This document shows positions 42,932 to 50,861 of a stretch of 64,000 nt of DNA, one piece after another. Positions within the stretch are counted from its first letter, which is position 1. Each line of letters starts with the position of its first letter. This stretch comes from Bradyrhizobium manausense (GTDB taxonomy: Bacteria; Pseudomonadota; Alphaproteobacteria; Rhizobiales; Xanthobacteraceae): assembly GCF_018129685.1 (NCBI RefSeq), contig NZ_JAFCLG010000011.1:1-64000 (forward strand), written 5' to 3'. A model generated the notes under the pieces. The model did no database searches, had not been told where the DNA came from, and saw only the letters and a program-made list of their open reading frames with translations. Position numbers and translations under genes: made by a program.

Positions 42932-44277
42932 TGGTCAGAAGTCTGCGCGCCCGGCTGCTGGTTGGCGTTATTCTCACGACCGTGACAGGTATCGCTGTCG
43001 CTGGCGTTTCGATTTCCGCGCTGTTCCGGGCGCACGTCACGGAGCTTGTCAATGCCGAGCTGATCGGTCATCTCGACGAGCTCGAAGGTCTGTTGGCCCG
43101 CACGGCCGACGGACATGTCGCTCTGGCACAAAGGCTCAGTGATCCGCGCTTCGCGCAGCCCGGGACTGGCTATTACTGGCAGGTGAGCGATCGCAACGGC
43201 ATCGTCCTACAATCAGCCTCCCTCGAACCGCAACGGCGTTTTCCGCCACCCGCGCGGGGGGCGGATCGGCAGCTTACTCGCTCAGTCGAAGCTGGCCCGG
43301 CTGGTGAGCCGATGATCGCATATGAGCGACCGTGGCAGACCGCTGAAAACGGTTACGTGCTTCAAATTGGCGCCGACCAGCGGATCGTCGATGATGTACT
43401 GAGACATTTTAATCAGGCGCTGGCCCTGTCACTCGGCACACTGGCAATAGCCCTAATTGGGGCCGGCACGTTGCAGGCCTGGTTTGGTCTGCGTCCCATG
43501 CGCCGTCTGCGCGACGCGCTGGGCGACATTCGCGCGGGCAAAGCAGAAACCCTGCCTGGTGACTTCCCGTCCGAAGTTCGGCCGCTGGTCGATGATCTCA
43601 ACGCTCTGATCGACGCCAATACCCAGATGGTTCGCCGCGCCCGCACGCAGGCGGGCAATCTCGCGCATGGCCTGAAGACACCATTGGCCGTGCTGACGGA
43701 CGAAGCGCGCCGGCTGCTCGCGAGAGGTGATACCGAGGGCGCCGCGGTCCTGACTCAGCAAACAGGGCGGATGCAGCGCCAGATTGATTTCCAGCTTGCC
43801 CGAGCCCGTGCCGCAGCCAACGCCGGCCTGCCTGGCGTCATCACGCAGGTCGAACCTGCCTTCGCATCAATAGCCGCGGCGATGCGGCGGCTCTATGCTC
43901 ATCGTGAGCTGACGATCGTCCATACAGCCGAGACGGAATTGCTTGCCGCCGTCGATCCCAACGACCTTGACGAGATGGTCGCCAACCTGGTCGATAATGC
44001 CTGCAAGTGGGCTCGTGGTGTTGTCTCGATCAAGGCTACGCGCGATACCCCGACGGGGCAGCTCCTTATTACGATCGTTGATGACGGGCCAGGCATCCCG
44101 GCTGATGCACTAAACCGCGCGTTCGCCCCAGGCGAGCGGCTCGACGAGGCCAAACCGGGAAGCGGGCTCGGACTCGCAATCGTCCGCGATCTCGCCACAC
44201 TGCACGGCGGCTCTGTCGAACTATCCAATGGCAGAAATGGAGGCCTTCACGCGGAGTTGCGGCTCCCATCAGCCTGA
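42931..44277 (+). CDS. PhoQ-like sensor histidine kinase
   Basis: A 448-aa kinase. The first helix is at residues 8-30, then a periplasmic domain of about 130 residues, a second helix near 165-185 and a HAMP-like linker. The His box is NLAHGLKTPLAVL with His246, the variant seen in PhoQ rather than the common HELRTPL. ATPase boxes are NLVDNACKWA, VDDGPGIP and GSGLGLAIVRDLA. PhoQ-type kinases respond to divalent cations, low pH or peptides, but the ligand here is unknown. Confidence 0.92.
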   Translation: MVRSLRARLLVGVILTTVTGIAVAGVSISALFRAHVTELVNAELIGHLDELEGLLARTADGHVALAQRLSDPRFAQPGTGYYWQVSDRNGIVLQSASLEPQRRFPPPARGADRQLTRSVEAGPAGEPMIAYERPWQTAENGYVLQIGADQRIVDDVLRHFNQALALSLGTLAIALIGAGTLQAWFGLRPMRRLRDALGDIRAGKAETLPGDFPSEVRPLVDDLNALIDANTQMVRRARTQAGNLAHGLKTPLAVLTDEARRLLARGDTEGAAVLTQQTGRMQRQIDFQLARARAAANAGLPGVITQVEPAFASIAAAMRRLYAHRELTIVHTAETELLAAVDPNDLDEMVANLVDNACKWARGVVSIKATRDTPTGQLLITIVDDGPGIPADALNRAFAPGERLDEAKPGSGLGLAIVRDLATLHGGSVELSNGRNGGLHAELRLPSA

Positions 44278-44308
44278 CAAGTTCAACGGCGTCTAGGTTG
44301 GGCGAGTT

Positions 44309-45004
44309 TCATCGTGGCCGCGTCGTCCGCGCACCATTCGACCTGAGCGATTCGGCGCGCTCGAAATCAGCATCCGCGCCGCTCTGATCTCCAGCGTTCG
44401 CTTTCATCGTTCCGCGTTCGAACAAGAAGGTCGGATTCTTCGGATCAGCCTTGATGACCAGATCATAATCCGCGATGGCACGATCAAAGAGTCCTTTACG
44501 CCCGAGTGCCTTCCCGCGATTATAATAGGCACCGAGGTAGTCAGTCCTCAGTTGTACGGCGCGATCGAAATCAGAAATCGCGCGATCAAGCTCTCCCTTG
44601 CTCATTAAAGCAACGCCTCGGTTGTTGAGCGCGACATAGTAGTCGGGGGACAAACGAAGTGCTCGATCGTAATCCTCCATGGCACGGTCGATATCTCCAC
44701 TCGACCGCAGCGCGACACCGCGATTGTTATAAGCCGCCGCCAACTGGGTGATCATCCGCTCGCCTGCCTGGATAACCGCTGTGCATCCCCGGATCGAGCG
44801 ATCGGGTACGATTTCGGCCGCATGCACGCACGAGTCCCAATCCTCGTCGCTCAAAGCTGATGTGGGCGACGAGTTAATTGCAAAGTACGCAATAAATATC
44901 GTTGTGCTCAATAACGTAAGAGCACAACGCTTCCAGCGGGTGGTTCGCGCTAGGATCGATGCAGTTCGTGTTCTCGTATACAGCGGCGTAATGCAAATGA
45001 GCAA
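44309..45004 (-). CDS. TPR-repeat secreted or membrane-anchored protein
   Basis: A 231-aa protein with an N-terminal hydrophobic signal (ALTLLSTTIFIAYFAINS) and four or five TPR units from about residue 85, for example AAYNNRGVALRSSGDIDRA and YVALNNRGVALMSKGELDRA. Two cysteines in DSCVHA and RGCTAV may form a disulfide. No ATG is in frame upstream of the signal. The start given uses a TTG at 45004 and is uncertain. The role is unknown; TPR proteins act as binding scaffolds. Confidence 0.8.
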   Translation of the reverse strand: MLICITPLYTRTRTASILARTTRWKRCALTLLSTTIFIAYFAINSSPTSALSDEDWDSCVHAAEIVPDRSIRGCTAVIQAGERMITQLAAAYNNRGVALRSSGDIDRAMEDYDRALRLSPDYYVALNNRGVALMSKGELDRAISDFDRAVQLRTDYLGAYYNRGKALGRKGLFDRAIADYDLVIKADPKNPTFLFERGTMKANAGDQSGADADFERAESLRSNGARTTRPR

Positions 45005-45643
45005 AGAGTAGCCTCAAGTACGTGCATTATATTATTCCCAGTTTGTTCTCTAACAATCCTGTCTGAATTTTCCCTGACAATCGACGTTTGAGACATCCGA
45101 TCTGGTCGCTTCCCGAACGAGAGTACACCCGTCGAGTGCTATAGAGATTACCAAGCGAGCGCCGTGCGTGCCATCCGACAGGGACAGATCCAAGACTCCC
45201 GGACTAAGCCTCAGTCTGGTAGCATGAAGACATCAGCGGTGTTTGATGTACTAGCAGCGGCAATCGACGGGACGGGATGGATCCGGACTCGGTCACGGGA
45301 GGGCAACGAGGAGCCGCTATCCGGAAGAAATCGTCCTGCAAGAATTGAACATCGCGCTCTGCGGCGCTGCCAACTTGAATGACCTCTGAAATATCTGGAG
45401 GTCAATACGGCGAATTGCTCTGCAACGGCGCTCCGCAAATATGCAAGATATCAACCTAATATTAAGTTGGCGCGCCACTCAGAATAAAACTACGAACTCG
45501 TATATCATTGAAATTGCTATGTAAATAGACTTCTGCTATTGCTCCTTGGGCTATTGAGGTCGATCAAACGACTTATAATGCCGATTGGGGCCTACGCTCG
45601 GCCGAATACGACCTGGGCTCAAGCGACAATTTTCAGAACCGTG
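45005..45643. other. AT-rich gap with an operator-like inverted repeat
   Basis: A 639-nt gap with lower GC than the rest of the window and no convincing gene (72- and 75-aa frames rejected). At 45380-45404 there is a perfect inverted repeat TGACCTC-N11-GAGGTCA, typical in size of a dimeric regulator site. It lies about 240 nt beyond the glycosyltransferase stop and 376 nt upstream of the TPR start. Confidence 0.45.
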
Positions 45644-47254
45644 TTAGAGCATCGCCTCAATGCGGTCGATCGAGCTCAGATCTTCATAGGGCTGCGGCAC
45701 ATTGGGTGGCACGAGTAGAGAAACCACAGCCCGGCTCACACCAGGGACACCCAGCAGGCTGGCATGCACTTCGAATCTACGCTGGATAGCATTTTCCGCC
45801 CTGGCCGATGTCGATTGCATCCAGGCCAGGCAGTCAACCTGATCAGCAAAGCAAAGCGCGGCCCATCCGTGGTCGAGAGCTGTTTTCCGGGGGAGGCGCC
45901 AGCTGTACTGATAGGCGAACGGACGTGAATAGTGCGGGTGATCCGGGCTATAGAATGCCGCGGCAAAAGCTAAGTTGTCATCCCCACTCACGGCGCTGAG
46001 TGGCGTGTTGGTTATCTCGCGCCACTGTCTTGTGAGTTCGATCGCAGCCTGGCTGTAGAAATTTCTGCCCTCTTCGTACCCGTGCTTGTTACGGTAGATG
46101 GCATGAATCGGCGCGCCAACAGTGACCGCGAGAGACGCGATCATCGCCACGAGCACAAGTTCATTCACGGTATAAAACCGTTCAATGGCGAAACTGGTGC
46201 TGGCGACGACCGGCACCACGAATAGAAATAGGCCTTGAAGGGCCCACAAGGAAGGCAGGTCCGTTCCTACAATTAGGCATGTAAGCACCGGGAAGAGGAT
46301 GGTGCCCGCCGCAATGAGCAGGAGCAGCATCAGCCCCTCATCCAGTTTTGCGAAGTCATCCCTCGCACGTTGCAATCGGCGCCCGGCGGTAAGAACCCAG
46401 GTCAACGCAGCAACACTCATCGCAGCCATCAGACCGAGGATGAAGTTGAGCGCGTCGTGCAGAGATGTTAGACGGTCGGCCAAGGCGTGAGAAATGGCAT
46501 AATCGAATGTCGGCGCTCCGGTTTCCGCCAGCCAAAGCAAGTGTGGACCCAACGTAAGCAAGCCTGCTGCCGCGGAAACCCACGGGGTAGACGAGGTCAA
46601 GTAAGAACGCCCCGAGCGATGCAAGAGTGTCGCAAAGACGAAGGCCGCAAGCAGGAATACCGAGTAATACTTTCCCAGCATGGCAAGCGCTGCAGTTATC
46701 CCGGCGGCGGCCGCCCAGAAAGGCGCGCGTGTTTGGACCGAACGCAGAAAACAATATGTTGCCAGCGGCCATAGGGACAGGAGCACCGCATTAGCGTTGA
46801 ACCGCTGCGCGTGAAACTGATAAGCGGGTGTGAGCATCAGCAAGAGCAGAATGAAGATTCGCTTGTCGCCGGTTACAAATCGTCGCGCGATTAGATCGAC
46901 GACCCAAAGGCCGGCAGCCGCATTGACCATGGCCATCAGCTGCATCGACCAGTTGGTCAGGGGAAAGACCTCTGTCCAAATCCGGGCCATCCAACCCATG
47001 AGCGGCGGGTGCTTTGGGTTTCCCCATTCAAAGGTTCGGCCGAGCGTCCATGTCTCCAGCACGTCGGGATGCAGGTCCGTCCCCAGATAAGCGACCATCA
47101 AATAGACAGTCCAGACCGTCACAAAGGCGGCCAGAAGCGTCGGAATTGTCCATCCCGTCTCCGTACTGTCGAGCCATCGAATGAGCGGGCGACGCCAAGG
47201 CGCAGGAGCCCGGTCGGACCGAGCGGCCATTTCCGAAAACGACAAGTCAAGCAT
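45644..47254 (-). CDS. Family 39 (ArnT/PMT-like) glycosyltransferase
   Basis: A 536-aa polytopic protein of the GT39/PMT_2 superfamily. The first periplasmic loop contains LHPDVLETWTLGRTFEWGNPKHPPLMGW, with the acidic residues and the HPPL motif of the family, followed by about ten hydrophobic helices and a soluble C-terminal domain. Such enzymes move a sugar from a polyprenyl carrier to lipid A, protein or glycan in the periplasm. ArnT uses 4-amino-arabinose. The substrate cannot be told here. The nearby OmpR/QseC-like pair with a PmrA-like site makes envelope modification plausible. Alternative start at 47230. Confidence 0.85.
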   Translation of the reverse strand: MLDLSFSEMAARSDRAPAPWRRPLIRWLDSTETGWTIPTLLAAFVTVWTVYLMVAYLGTDLHPDVLETWTLGRTFEWGNPKHPPLMGWMARIWTEVFPLTNWSMQLMAMVNAAAGLWVVDLIARRFVTGDKRIFILLLLMLTPAYQFHAQRFNANAVLLSLWPLATYCFLRSVQTRAPFWAAAAGITAALAMLGKYYSVFLLAAFVFATLLHRSGRSYLTSSTPWVSAAAGLLTLGPHLLWLAETGAPTFDYAISHALADRLTSLHDALNFILGLMAAMSVAALTWVLTAGRRLQRARDDFAKLDEGLMLLLLIAAGTILFPVLTCLIVGTDLPSLWALQGLFLFVVPVVASTSFAIERFYTVNELVLVAMIASLAVTVGAPIHAIYRNKHGYEEGRNFYSQAAIELTRQWREITNTPLSAVSGDDNLAFAAAFYSPDHPHYSRPFAYQYSWRLPRKTALDHGWAALCFADQVDCLAWMQSTSARAENAIQRRFEVHASLLGVPGVSRAVVSLLVPPNVPQPYEDLSSIDRIEAML

Positions 47255-47385
47255 AGAAGTCAAACATGGAACGTATCCCTGATCCAAACCTTGGCATCCA
47301 AACCAAAAGCCTTGGCGCTTGCCCGTTCTCCCGGGAAGAACAGAGTTCCAGGTAGGGCCTGTTCTGGGGCAATCTCAGAAAGGGA

Positions 47386-47598
47386 TCAAGTATCCGGGCC
47401 TTCGGTCGGGTCAATCTCTGCGGCAAGCATCTGCTGGCCGAGGTCCGACAACATCGCAAGGAGCGCACTGCACAGAATGAATACCTTCATAGCCTCATAG
47501 TCCGCGTGGGTCAGAGGCCCAAACTCGAAATGAGGGGGCATGAATGCCCACCAGACAAGCGGTAAGCTCAACAACGCGACAACTCCTCCGCGGGCCAT
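47386..47598 (-). CDS. Small membrane protein B (possible frameshift half)
   Basis: A 70-aa protein with two hydrophobic segments (GVVALLSLPLVWWAFMP and MKVFILCSALLAMLSDL) and an acidic tail. It overlaps the preceding 72-aa membrane protein by 31 nt in another frame. Together they look like one 4-helix protein split by a frameshift, or two coupled small proteins. No family is recognised. It lies 131 nt upstream of the glycosyltransferase gene. Confidence 0.5.
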   Translation of the reverse strand: MARGGVVALLSLPLVWWAFMPPHFEFGPLTHADYEAMKVFILCSALLAMLSDLGQQMLAAEIDPTEGPDT

Positions 47599-47786
47599 CC
47601 CGCGAATAACCCGGCAAGAAATACGGCGGGCAGAAAGCCTAGAAAATAGAGCTGGGCGCCGAGAGCAACCAGCACAAACTGAGCAAGCCCGGAGATAGCC
47701 ACCATCACGGCACTCAGCAGAAATCCCTGCAAAGACCAGCGGGCGACGAGCATGTGCTTGTTCTGTGGCGGCGCGGGAAATCTCAT
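47568..47786 (-). CDS. Small membrane protein A (possible frameshift half)
   Basis: A 72-aa protein with two hydrophobic segments (LQGFLLSAVMVAISGLAQFVLVALGAQLYF and FLPAVFLAGLFAGWP), ending EELSRC. Its stop lies inside the next minus-strand gene. It starts 112 nt from the CTTACA direct repeat that precedes the OmpR-type regulator gene, so it may share that control. Confidence 0.5.
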   Translation of the reverse strand: MRFPAPPQNKHMLVARWSLQGFLLSAVMVAISGLAQFVLVALGAQLYFLGFLPAVFLAGLFAGWPAEELSRC

Positions 47787-47898
47787 GGCCGATCTCGTCG
47801 CCGACGGAATGAACGGCGAGCCCCATACCGTAACATGCTCAAGCTCATCCTGGCATGTCCGAAAAGATACGGAGAACTCCTGGTTCTCAAGGCCTTAA

Positions 47899-47918
47899 CC
47901 TTACACGAACCTTACAAC
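47899..47918 (+). promoter_or_regulatory. CTTACA-N5-CTTACA direct repeat (copy 1)
   Basis: CCTTACACGAACCTTACAAC: two CTTACA half-sites with 11-bp spacing, the layout of OmpR/PmrA-type binding sites. It lies 85 nt before the OmpR-type regulator gene and 113 nt before the divergent small membrane gene. An 18-bp identical copy is at 57151-57168. Confidence 0.65.
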
Positions 47919-48002
47919 ATGGTGCACCAGACATCGTAAACGACTCGCGGCAAAGGCAGCCTTGGTCTAGAGAAACAACTGATTTTACCTCCTGAGTCCA
48001 AG

Positions 48003-48692
48003 ATGAGGCTTCTCGTTGTCGAAGATAGTCCCGAGCTCGCAGAGCTGCTCGTGACGGGGTTATCGAAATTCGGATTTGATGTGGACCCGGTCGGTACCGC
48101 GACTGCCGCCCGCGAAGCTCTCGCTCGAATTCGCTACGCCGCCGTTGTCCTGGATCTGGGATTACCGGATGCAGACGGACTGAGCATTCTGCGTGAGCTT
48201 CGAGAAGCCAGAGATCCCTTGCCCGCGCTCGTGCTCACAGCGCGGGACAGTATTCAGGATCGAGTTCACGGATTGCAGGTTGGTGCAGATGACTACCTCG
48301 TGAAGCCGTTCGCCTTCGAGGAATTGGTGGCGCGTCTCAAGGCGCTGCTAAGGCGTCCCGGGCAGTTGCTTGGAAGCTCCCTCACGCTCGCGAATATCGT
48401 CTTCGATACGGAGAGCAAGCAGGTGTTCATCAACAAACGGCCGGAAATGTTTTCTGCGCGCGAGCTCGCCGTCCTGGAGCTGCTGCTCCGCCGCCAAGGC
48501 ACTATGGTTCCAAAGAAAGCCGTCGAAGACCACATTTTTGGCCTTTCGGCCGACATTTCCTCGAACGCCGTTGAGGTCTACGTATCACGGCTTCGGAAAT
48601 TGCTCGCAGAGAAGGGAGCACGGGTTCAGATCCACACGATCCGTGGGGTTGGCTATCTTTTGACGGAGAGCCGCAGTGAAGATCTCGCTTAG
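48003..48692 (+). CDS. OmpR-family response regulator (PmrA/QseB-like)
   Basis: A 229-aa regulator: receiver domain with Asp51 (VVLDLGLPDADG) and Lys in DYLVKPFAFEEL, winged-helix output with FSARELAVLELLLRRQG and EVYVSRLRKLLAEKG. The ATG follows the CTTACA repeat and a CCTCC-rich spacer without a strong ribosome site. It overlaps the kinase gene by 17 nt. The repeat in front of it and before the RND operon suggests it controls both. Confidence 0.93.
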   Translation: MRLLVVEDSPELAELLVTGLSKFGFDVDPVGTATAAREALARIRYAAVVLDLGLPDADGLSILRELREARDPLPALVLTARDSIQDRVHGLQVGADDYLVKPFAFEELVARLKALLRRPGQLLGSSLTLANIVFDTESKQVFINKRPEMFSARELAVLELLLRRQGTMVPKKAVEDHIFGLSADISSNAVEVYVSRLRKLLAEKGARVQIHTIRGVGYLLTESRSEDLA

Positions 48693-50055
48693 TTCAACGA
48701 CGTCTCGCATTGTTTTTCTGCATGTGGTGGCGATTGCCCTCACCGCGATCTTCATGCCGTTGGTGCTGTTCTGGCTGCTAAGTCAAGAAACGAAAAGCCT
48801 GCATCAGAGATCGATGGCGGAGCAAGCCTCGGCGATCGCCCGGTATTTGAAAATTTCGCCTACGGGATCGGCGACACTGGCACTACCTGGTTCGTTGCAG
48901 GCGCAATTCTCCCGTCAATACGGACGCTACTTTTACGCAATTGTCGACCAGGAGGGCGGACTGGTTGCTTCTTCTATCGGAGCGCCACTTTTCCCCATCG
49001 GCGCCCCCAGCGGCGACGGCGAGCTGGACGTCGAGATCGGGGACAGCAGGATCGAAGGAGTGAGCATTCGAGAGAATGTCGCCGGAAAGCTTTTTACGGT
49101 TCAGGTCGGAGAAGATCTCGGTCACCGCGACGTCCTGACCGATGATATTGTCGCAAACTTCTTTTTGCGCGTCAGCTGGATCAGCATCCCAATCCTGCTC
49201 TTGCTTCTTACGGTCGATATCGTAATCTTCGGGCGGGCCCTTCGCCCTCTGCGACGCGCGTCGAGAGAGGCGCAGGAGATTGGCCCCAGCAGGACCGATA
49301 TCCGACTTACGACTCGGGGAATTCCCAGCGATATTCAGCCACTAGTAGAGGCCATCAATCAGGCGCTTGACCGTCTGGATAGCGGTTTCCGCGTCCAGCG
49401 CGAATTTACAGCGGATGCCGCACATGAACTGCGCACCCCGCTCGCAATCCTGCGTGCGCGCCTCGAAGATGTGATCGATCCGCGCCTACGGCGGCAACTG
49501 CAAGCGGATATCGATCTCATGAGTCGGATTGTGGGCCAGCTTCTCGAGATCGCGGAGCTTGACAGCCTTGGCGGCAGACAGAAGGAGCGGCTCGATATCA
49601 AGAGTCTCGCCAAGAAGCTCGTCGGCGACATGGCGCCTCTCGCAATCCGAATGAAGCGCCAGCTTTCCTGGAGTGGTGGCGCCGATCCGGCGTGGATCAA
49701 CGGCCATCCCGAGATGCTTTACAGGGCCCTCAGGAATCTCGTCGAAAACGCCATCCGTCATACGCCGCCAGGCACGACAGTCGAGGTCAGCGTAGATGAC
49801 GAAGGTACGGTTCGCATCAGCGACCAGGGGCCGGGTATTGCGTCTGAGGAGCGCGAGCTGATCTTTCAGCGATTCTGGCGGCGCGAACGATCGAAGTCCG
49901 AAGGCGCTGGGTTAGGCCTTTCCATCGTGCGCAAGATCGTGGATGCGCACGAGGCAGAATTGCTCGTCGAGAATGGGCCCGAGGGCGGCGCGGTATTCAA
50001 GATGCGATTTCTTTCGGTCCGTCCCACCGCGCAGCAGACCGCATCGGCTGCCTAG
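48676..50055 (+). CDS. QseC/PmrB-like sensor histidine kinase
   Basis: A 459-aa kinase starting with GTG inside the regulator gene. The first helix is residues 11-35, a periplasmic domain of about 125 residues follows, then a second helix at 166-187 and a HAMP segment. His250 is in DAAHELRTPLAIL. ATPase boxes are NLVENAIRHT, ISDQGPGI and GAGLGLSIVRKIVDAH. This is the TctE/QseC/PmrB subgroup. The signal is unknown; metals or cationic stress would fit the neighbours. Confidence 0.93.
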   Translation: MKISLSSTTSRIVFLHVVAIALTAIFMPLVLFWLLSQETKSLHQRSMAEQASAIARYLKISPTGSATLALPGSLQAQFSRQYGRYFYAIVDQEGGLVASSIGAPLFPIGAPSGDGELDVEIGDSRIEGVSIRENVAGKLFTVQVGEDLGHRDVLTDDIVANFFLRVSWISIPILLLLLTVDIVIFGRALRPLRRASREAQEIGPSRTDIRLTTRGIPSDIQPLVEAINQALDRLDSGFRVQREFTADAAHELRTPLAILRARLEDVIDPRLRRQLQADIDLMSRIVGQLLEIAELDSLGGRQKERLDIKSLAKKLVGDMAPLAIRMKRQLSWSGGADPAWINGHPEMLYRALRNLVENAIRHTPPGTTVEVSVDDEGTVRISDQGPGIASEERELIFQRFWRRERSKSEGAGLGLSIVRKIVDAHEAELLVENGPEGGAVFKMRFLSVRPTAQQTASAA

Positions 50056-50162
50056 ATCGCAGAACCAATCCATTCCTTGTTTCTATAACCGAAATCGGTG
50101 CGGGCCTGCTTGCCCCCGTGCCGCGCCAGCGATATCCTGATTATGCATGGTGGGTTAGGCCT

Positions 50163-50498
50163 GTGACCACGGCGAATGACAAAGTTCCAGACGGCAAGTT
50201 TTCGGTAGCCCGGCTACCTAAGTTCGTTTGGTTCGCGGGTCTGGCGGTGCGGACATTGTTTATCGGTATCCTGATCGTTGTAACGGCCCGCGTCGCCAGC
50301 CCGCAGGTCGAACATATCTGGTCGCTTTATGAAACGCCGAGCGATGTTGCTCGCGTGGTGCTCGGCGGAGTTGTATGCGTCTGGCTGGCTGTTCACCTCT
50401 TCATCGTGCCAAAGGACCGCGGCGGGTATCGCACCTGGGCGAGACTTGGCGTGATCATTCTACCCTTGGCTCTCCTCTGCGCTTACGTGGTCTGGTAG
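50163..50498 (+). CDS. Small integral membrane protein, 111 aa
   Basis: A 111-aa protein with three hydrophobic segments (VWFAGLAVRTLFIGILIVV, VARVVLGGVVCVWLAVHLFIV, LGVIILPLALLCAYVVW). I use the GTG at 50163 (TTANDKVPDGKF). A GTG at 50118 would extend it by 15 residues. It follows the kinase gene after 107 nt and may be part of the same transcript. No family recognised. Confidence 0.6.
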   Translation: MTTANDKVPDGKFSVARLPKFVWFAGLAVRTLFIGILIVVTARVASPQVEHIWSLYETPSDVARVVLGGVVCVWLAVHLFIVPKDRGGYRTWARLGVIILPLALLCAYVVW

Positions 50499-50531
50499 GG
50501 TGACATCCGTCCGACGGGCAATCGAGCTCCC

Positions 50532-50861
50532 TCAATAGGGAACGAGAGCGCCTATGCTTGCGGGATCGCACGAAACCGTCAGCCTATGGCCACGCCGAGG
50601 CGGCGGCTCCTGCCAGGATATGAATCGCTCGACGGTCCTTTCAAAAGGCGGCTGACCTTGCGGCGTGATCCGCAATCGCGCGCGGACCAGCGTTTGAAAG
50701 ATTGGGGCTCCAGGCAATTCCTCGGAGGCGAGCACCTCGATCAGGCAGGATGGCTGACGGGGAGCGGAAGCGCCGTTTGGCCCGCCCGTTCCGGAAGGAC
50801 GCGCCCATGCGCTAGTTGCGAGGGCGACCGTAAGCGCAATTGCGGCTCCACAATGCCTCAT
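50532..50861 (-). CDS. Small secreted protein ending the RND operon
   Basis: A 109-aa protein with a signal peptide (HCGAAIALTVALATSAWA) and a mature part with two cysteines (PSCLIEVLASEELPG and LTVSCDPAS). It overlaps the preceding outer-membrane channel gene by 4 nt and is the last gene of the MFP-RND-OMF operon. The other RND operon also ends in a small secreted protein, but the two are not obviously alike. Function unknown. Confidence 0.65.
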   Translation of the reverse strand: MRHCGAAIALTVALATSAWARPSGTGGPNGASAPRQPSCLIEVLASEELPGAPIFQTLVRARLRITPQGQPPFERTVERFISWQEPPPRRGHRLTVSCDPASIGALVPY

